Shown here: piece by piece, positions 15,512-19,415 of the stretch
Layout of the letters: each line of letters opens with the position of its first letter
How positions within the stretch are numbered: position 1 is the stretch's first letter
Assembly (NCBI GenBank): GCA_013286765.1
Contig: JABDFB010000039.1
Coordinates: 1-19,415, forward strand
From: Deltaproteobacteria bacterium
GTDB taxonomy: Bacteria > Bdellovibrionota > UBA1018
DNA: 19,415 nucleotides
Reading direction: 5' to 3'
Translations under genes and position numbers: made by a program
The notes under the pieces: model-generated
The model's input: only the letters and a program-made list of their open reading frames with translations
Databases searched by the model: none
What the model was told of the DNA's origin: nothing

Positions 15512-18500
15512 ATGTTTTGTAGAGTTCTTTTAGTTTTTATTCATATAGTCGCCATTACTACTCTTACTCCGAGTGCTCACGCATCTGACGGGAAGCCTGG
15601 AAACAACTCATCTAAAGAAGTTACCGCCGCTAAAGGATGGCGCCCTGAAAATTCTAACTGGCTTCTTAATGCAATTAAAAGCGCTGATGCCACACTTTCA
15701 CCAAAAATTTGCTCTGCTGTTACAAAAGATAAAACTGATCTCACTATCAGTCCGAACTTAATAGATAAATATTATAACAAAGTAAGGGATAAATACGATC
15801 CAATACCTTTTCTGGTCACACTTCTTGAATATGCTGTATCGACTCAAACACCTGATATTGGTGACGCTGACGCATTGACCACAAAGTTGAACAACCAAAG
15901 ACAGCGCCTTTCAAGCGAGCGTAAACAACGTCGTTCTTCAAACATCAGCCAGTTTTCTTCATCGCAATGCCAATCATCGACTATTGGTTTACCTCAGCCC
16001 GCAGTTAATCCTCTCACCGTACTAGGTACCGCCGCCCCAGAAGAGAAAAAAGAAGCGGACCTGCCCGACCCAATACTACGGGAACTTGTGGGCGATTTCC
16101 TTCCCGACTTTGTTCCGCAGGTGCTTCATAATCAATACAAGAAAAGTCTCACCTGCTTCCTTTTTTTCGGCTCTGACAGAATTTCTGGCCCAATTACTAG
16201 AGAAGACCATCTTAAACTACTATCAGAATATTTGAGACATCCCACACTAAGACAGTTCATTAATCCATCAGAAATTATTTCTGAAATGGTTGGGCAATTG
16301 GACGTTGATAGCCTTACAGCACTGCTTACACTTGACAACGGCAGTCCACGCGGATTTTTATCTCAATTGAAACCATCGGATCTCTATCCCGCCCTGGGAA
16401 AACTCGAAGCCCACCAAATGCGTCCTCTTTTCTTAAGCGCTATTGATAGTCTTACGAATAAAGGACCTCAAATAGCTATAGCAGCCGCTCCTCCTTCGCC
16501 ACCTGCACGACGTCGTTCTTTCTCTGGCGCCAACCTAGAAAGAGGATCATTCGACTGGCAAGCTTCTATTATCTTACGACTTGAGGCAATGAGTGACCTT
16601 GAGATTCATCGGTTTAAAAAAGACAACAGTCCGTTTTTGGCGATTCCACGTGATCCTAGTAACTTGAACAGAGGCTATGATATTCTCAGCGCAAGGGATT
16701 TTGCCCATTTAGACGGAGAAAAATATAACTTACTTCACAACGCGGCTAGGTTGCAGAAATTTAGAGCTTTGGATGTTCTTCTATCGCGCTATAACCCCCT
16801 TGGTCTTATAAATAAGAAAGATGGAAGAGGCCGTACCGCTGAACAAATTGTAGTGGAAGGCTTTAACGCTAAACCTGCGACACGTCCCGCACTAGCGGCA
16901 CCTGCTGTACCTGTTCCTGCACTCGGAGCCGGTCCTGTTGTCATCCCTGCTCCCGTAATTGCCCCTGCTCCTGTGGTTGACATTGAAGCAGAAGCAAGGG
17001 CTGCTGCGGAAAAAGTAAGAGCTGCTGACGCAAGAGTAGCAATAAAGAACCTCTTCCCTTCGGCGCTAGAACCTCAGAAGCGATCGTGGTTCTCTTGGTC
17101 AAAGCCTACGGCCAGCGCTCCGACCAATGAAGAAAAGCAAGCTGAGCTGAGGTTTAAGCGAAGAAAAACAACAGAGCGCCTGGACCTTCTTTTGAATCCA
17201 AACGCAAATTCACTTGATAGCATTCAAGTGCTCGAAGAAGCAGCGAAAGATCAAGACTTAGAACTATTCAAGCAGATTCGTCATGATAATAACGATTGTT
17301 TACCACTTCTCAAGAACAGTGCAGTATTCCAGGCTGTTTTAGACCTATTTCAGAAGAACGAGGCAAACGTAGCGTTTGCAAACAGGCTATTAGATTACCT
17401 TGTAGTAGCTGCACCTTTTCACACGTTAAAAGCAAAATTCTCCGTAAATGAGGGAAAACGCTCGAAGAAGGCTTCAGACAACGAATATGCTGAAATGGCT
17501 GGTAAGCTTTCGGTTTTTCTCCACCGAGTCAGTACAGCAAATAGCCCAAGTCCCAAAAACGCCGGTAATCAAGCAAACGAAAAAGATCCAATAGAAGTGA
17601 GACAGCTACGTATCCTAACTGATTTGCAAAATTTACCAGGTGCCTTTTATGAACCCACACAAGAAGGCGAAACCGTTCTAGTCGCTCCTCGCACAGATGG
17701 AATAATTCCGTGGGTTATCGGAAAGAGCATCTGGACAGAAAAGAATGCGTCCGGAAATGACTTATTCACACTCGCATTAAATAGGGGTCTTGCAGTAGCC
17801 GCTGGTAAGTTGGAACCCTTATACACACAAAACAAAGTTGCTATTGACCAGAGCAAACGCCGAAATTATACCGATCTAACTAACAGAGTGGCGCAGATTG
17901 CGGCTGCAGCACCAGTTACGGCCCCAGCTTTAAGTACAGCCCCTAGCTCCTCTGGTTCTCTATCGAGCTCGACGACAGGTTCAAGCGCTAAGAAGAGTTC
18001 ACTATCATTCATGTCGACTGATCCTCTAGATGATTTCGAGTTCTATTTCCCCAATACGCGAACGTTCACTGGTCCCGAAACAAAACGTGGTGGTGACTTA
18101 CATCCTCCAAGGCTCACTGTAACGCCTCTCCCTGGTGAAGAAACGAAGATAACTACTAATCCACTGTCTCCGCCAAATCCTCCGACAACGCCCAGCCCAG
18201 CCAATTCGAATGCGGTTAATTATGCTCAAGCGTTGCAAAACCTACCTGCGAATCTAGCGAATAGAGCTTTTGCTGACACTGTGTTTCGGGACGACGGAAC
18301 TACCAAACCACAAGCACTGGGACTGGCCGAAGCCGCCGTTGATGCTGACAACTATCAAGCACTTCTAGCATTATTCAAAGCCGATAGAGTTTATAATTAC
18401 GGCTTCTTTAAAAAAGACGACAGAATTCGTGCTTTGTCTGAAAGACATATGGCAAAAGACGATACACTCGCGATCGCAGGCCCAAGAGCTCAGATCCAAC

Positions 18501-19415
18501 AACTATTGGGTGGGGTATTAGGTTTCGATTCGTCAGCAAATTATCAGACGGAATGGCAAACCAATAAAACTGCATTAGCGAAACTATCTCAACAACTACG
18601 CGAGTTAACGAAAAGACTGAAAGATGAAGCAACAGCCAGAGAGATTTCTAAAGACCCAGATGCTATCCAAACGGCGGTTGATCAAAACCCGGAACTCATT
18701 CAAGCAAGGGAATTAGCGATAGATGCTGTTCAGCATACATTAAGATCACGAGTCGCCTTAGAGTATTTTGATAGAAATATATTCTCTCCGGCAATGACTG
18801 GCGGTCCTCTGTCTCCACCCCCGACTACTTCTGGACCAAGCACTACCTTGCCGCCCGCAGTCACAGCCCCCGGCCCTTCGAATACAAGCTCTCTATCCAG
18901 TTCTAGGACGAGTTTGGACCCCACAACCGCAGCGAATTGGGACACGTATTTTCTACAGCTTCCGAACCTACCTAAAAACCTAAAAGAAAAGATTAAAGCT
19001 GACTATGTGTTTCGGAAAGACCAACCATTTGCAATGGGACTCGCCAAAGCTGCCATTACTGCCCAGAACTATAAACCACTTCTAGCATTGTTCAAGGCAG
19101 ATCGGGATTATGGTTATGGCTATTTTACCAAAGAGAAAATTGAAGAGCTCAATCATTTCCTTTCTAGGACAGGACCACATCAGTTTGTAGGCCCGAAGGC
19201 TTACATCGACCAATTATTGTACAAAATGCTTAATGGGGGTTTCAGCAGAACTAGACAGGAATATTCTTCGGACCACAAAATCTTTCTGGATTTTTTAACT
19301 CAAGTTAGTAATGAAACAAAACAATTAATAGAAGACCTGAAGAAATCTCTCGCAGCTCCCGGCAAAGACATCGCTGCTCTTGATGCTGAGATTCAAGCTC
19401 ACCCAGATGTCGTTG
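15512..19415 (+). CDS. Giant exported repeat protein (second of two), 3' end outside the window
   Basis: Open frame from ATG 15512 to the window edge, at least 1301 residues with no stop. Signal peptide MFCRVLLVFIHIVAITTL..., likely cut after AHA at 24. N-terminal helical region 30-320 has an F-box-like pattern at 184-200 (LPDPILRELVGDFLPDF). An ankyrin-like pair lies near residue 415 (YNLLHNAARLQKFRALDVLL), then a Pro/Ala-rich linker (455-489), a charged helix, a further helical region, and another ankyrin-like pair near 755 (GNDLFTLALNRGL). A Ser/Thr/Pro linker (800-827) and a Pro/Thr linker (871-900) lead into two copies of a roughly 100-residue unit (907-1005 and 1147-1244). Only a weak GGGTG precedes the start. 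The overall plan matches the upstream giant protein, so the two are probably paralogues. Function unknown; secreted or surface location is inferred from the signal peptide. Confidence 0.83.
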   Translation, partial: MFCRVLLVFIHIVAITTLTPSAHASDGKPGNNSSKEVTAAKGWRPENSNWLLNAIKSADATLSPKICSAVTKDKTDLTISPNLIDKYYNKVRDKYDPIPFLVTLLEYAVSTQTPDIGDADALTTKLNNQRQRLSSERKQRRSSNISQFSSSQCQSSTIGLPQPAVNPLTVLGTAAPEEKKEADLPDPILRELVGDFLPDFVPQVLHNQYKKSLTCFLFFGSDRISGPITREDHLKLLSEYLRHPTLRQFINPSEIISEMVGQLDVDSLTALLTLDNGSPRGFLSQLKPSDLYPALGKLEAHQMRPLFLSAIDSLTNKGPQIAIAAAPPSPPARRRSFSGANLERGSFDWQASIILRLEAMSDLEIHRFKKDNSPFLAIPRDPSNLNRGYDILSARDFAHLDGEKYNLLHNAARLQKFRALDVLLSRYNPLGLINKKDGRGRTAEQIVVEGFNAKPATRPALAAPAVPVPALGAGPVVIPAPVIAPAPVVDIEAEARAAAEKVRAADARVAIKNLFPSALEPQKRSWFSWSKPTASAPTNEEKQAELRFKRRKTTERLDLLLNPNANSLDSIQVLEEAAKDQDLELFKQIRHDNNDCLPLLKNSAVFQAVLDLFQKNEANVAFANRLLDYLVVAAPFHTLKAKFSVNEGKRSKKASDNEYAEMAGKLSVFLHRVSTANSPSPKNAGNQANEKDPIEVRQLRILTDLQNLPGAFYEPTQEGETVLVAPRTDGIIPWVIGKSIWTEKNASGNDLFTLALNRGLAVAAGKLEPLYTQNKVAIDQSKRRNYTDLTNRVAQIAAAAPVTAPALSTAPSSSGSLSSSTTGSSAKKSSLSFMSTDPLDDFEFYFPNTRTFTGPETKRGGDLHPPRLTVTPLPGEETKITTNPLSPPNPPTTPSPANSNAVNYAQALQNLPANLANRAFADTVFRDDGTTKPQALGLAEAAVDADNYQALLALFKADRVYNYGFFKKDDRIRALSERHMAKDDTLAIAGPRAQIQQLLGGVLGFDSSANYQTEWQTNKTALAKLSQQLRELTKRLKDEATAREISKDPDAIQTAVDQNPELIQARELAIDAVQHTLRSRVALEYFDRNIFSPAMTGGPLSPPPTTSGPSTTLPPAVTAPGPSNTSSLSSSRTSLDPTTAANWDTYFLQLPNLPKNLKEKIKADYVFRKDQPFAMGLAKAAITAQNYKPLLALFKADRDYGYGYFTKEKIEELNHFLSRTGPHQFVGPKAYIDQLLYKMLNGGFSRTRQEYSSDHKIFLDFLTQVSNETKQLIEDLKKSLAAPGKDIAALDAEIQAHPDVV
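17912..17990 (+). repeat. Ser/Thr/Pro-rich linker, related to one at 18782-18930
   Basis: Encodes residues 801-827 (TAPALSTAPSSSGSLSSS and following). A related linker at 18782-18930 reads TAPGPSNTSSLSSSRTS. The CTCTATC of the SLSSS codons recurs 933 bases apart, so linker and folded unit seem to have been duplicated together, with extra sequence inserted before copy 1. Confidence 0.5.
18230..18526 (+). repeat. Internal duplicated unit, copy 1
   Basis: Encodes residues 907-1005 of the second giant protein. Landmarks are ADTVFRDD, ALGLAEAA, NYQALLALFKADR, NYGFF, then GPRAQIQQLLGGVLGF. It aligns along its length with copy 2, with one three-residue insertion after FRDDG. A roughly 75-residue charged helix follows before the next Ser/Pro linker. 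Confidence 0.8.
18950..19243 (+). repeat. Internal duplicated unit, copy 2
   Basis: Encodes residues 1147-1244. Landmarks are ADYVFRKD, AMGLAKAA, NYKPLLALFKADR, GYGYF, then GPKAYIDQLLYKMLNGGF. The LLALFKADR core lies exactly 717 bases (239 codons) after that of copy 1. It too is followed by a charged helix, so the repeat may be a module of ankyrin-like head plus helical arm. More copies may lie beyond the window. Confidence 0.8.

Noticed and set aside
11671..19415. Genomic island or mobile element carrying the giant genes
   Set aside because: No integrase, transposase, tRNA, flanking direct repeats or obvious composition break is visible; the right border is outside the window.

Overview
The window reads as a chromosomal segment from a Gram-negative bacterium with mid-40s GC by eye. 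It has a periplasm and outer membrane (an OmpA-type protein, several signal peptides, a probable lipoprotein) and a menaquinone branch (MenC). The mixture of ordinary metabolic genes with a VWA lipoprotein, an OmpA-type protein and very large secreted repeat proteins is most reminiscent of Bdellovibrionota/Oligoflexia or a related former deltaproteobacterial lineage. That placement is inference from gene content and style; no rRNA or marker search was possible. I see no tRNA, rRNA, CRISPR array, insertion sequence or integrase.

Left part (1-5706), core metabolism. pyrD (minus) has its terminator folded over its own stop codon. It diverges from a medium-chain-type acyl-CoA dehydrogenase (plus). 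That gene overlaps convergently with an alpha/beta hydrolase (minus, TTG start) whose putative nucleophile is Asp. The hydrolase lies downstream of rsgA (minus). rsgA diverges from serA (plus), and the 97-bp gap between them carries an inverted repeat that touches the serA ribosome binding site.

Middle (5707-11439). A small exported four-cysteine protein follows serA. A near-perfect 56-bp palindrome, probably a bidirectional terminator, separates it from a convergent minus-strand run: menC, OmpA-family protein, VWA-domain probable lipoprotein, then an FAD-linked D-2-hydroxyacid dehydrogenase of the D-2-hydroxyglutarate dehydrogenase type. SerA with a D-2-hydroxyglutarate dehydrogenase is a known functional couple: SerA can regenerate NAD+ by reducing 2-oxoglutarate to D-2-hydroxyglutarate, which the FAD enzyme re-oxidises. 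Their proximity here is therefore of interest.

Right part (11671-19415). Two very large exported proteins lie in tandem on the plus strand: one of 1215 residues, and one of at least 1301 residues that runs off the window. Both have signal peptides, divergent ankyrin-like helical repeats, Pro/Ser/Thr-rich linkers and charged helical stretches. The second contains a clear internal duplication of about 100 residues at a 717-bp period, plus a short F-box-like pattern near residue 190. I recognise no characterised family. This pair is the most likely novel system in the window, perhaps a family of secreted eukaryotic-like repeat proteins acting at a prey, host or cell-envelope surface (inference).
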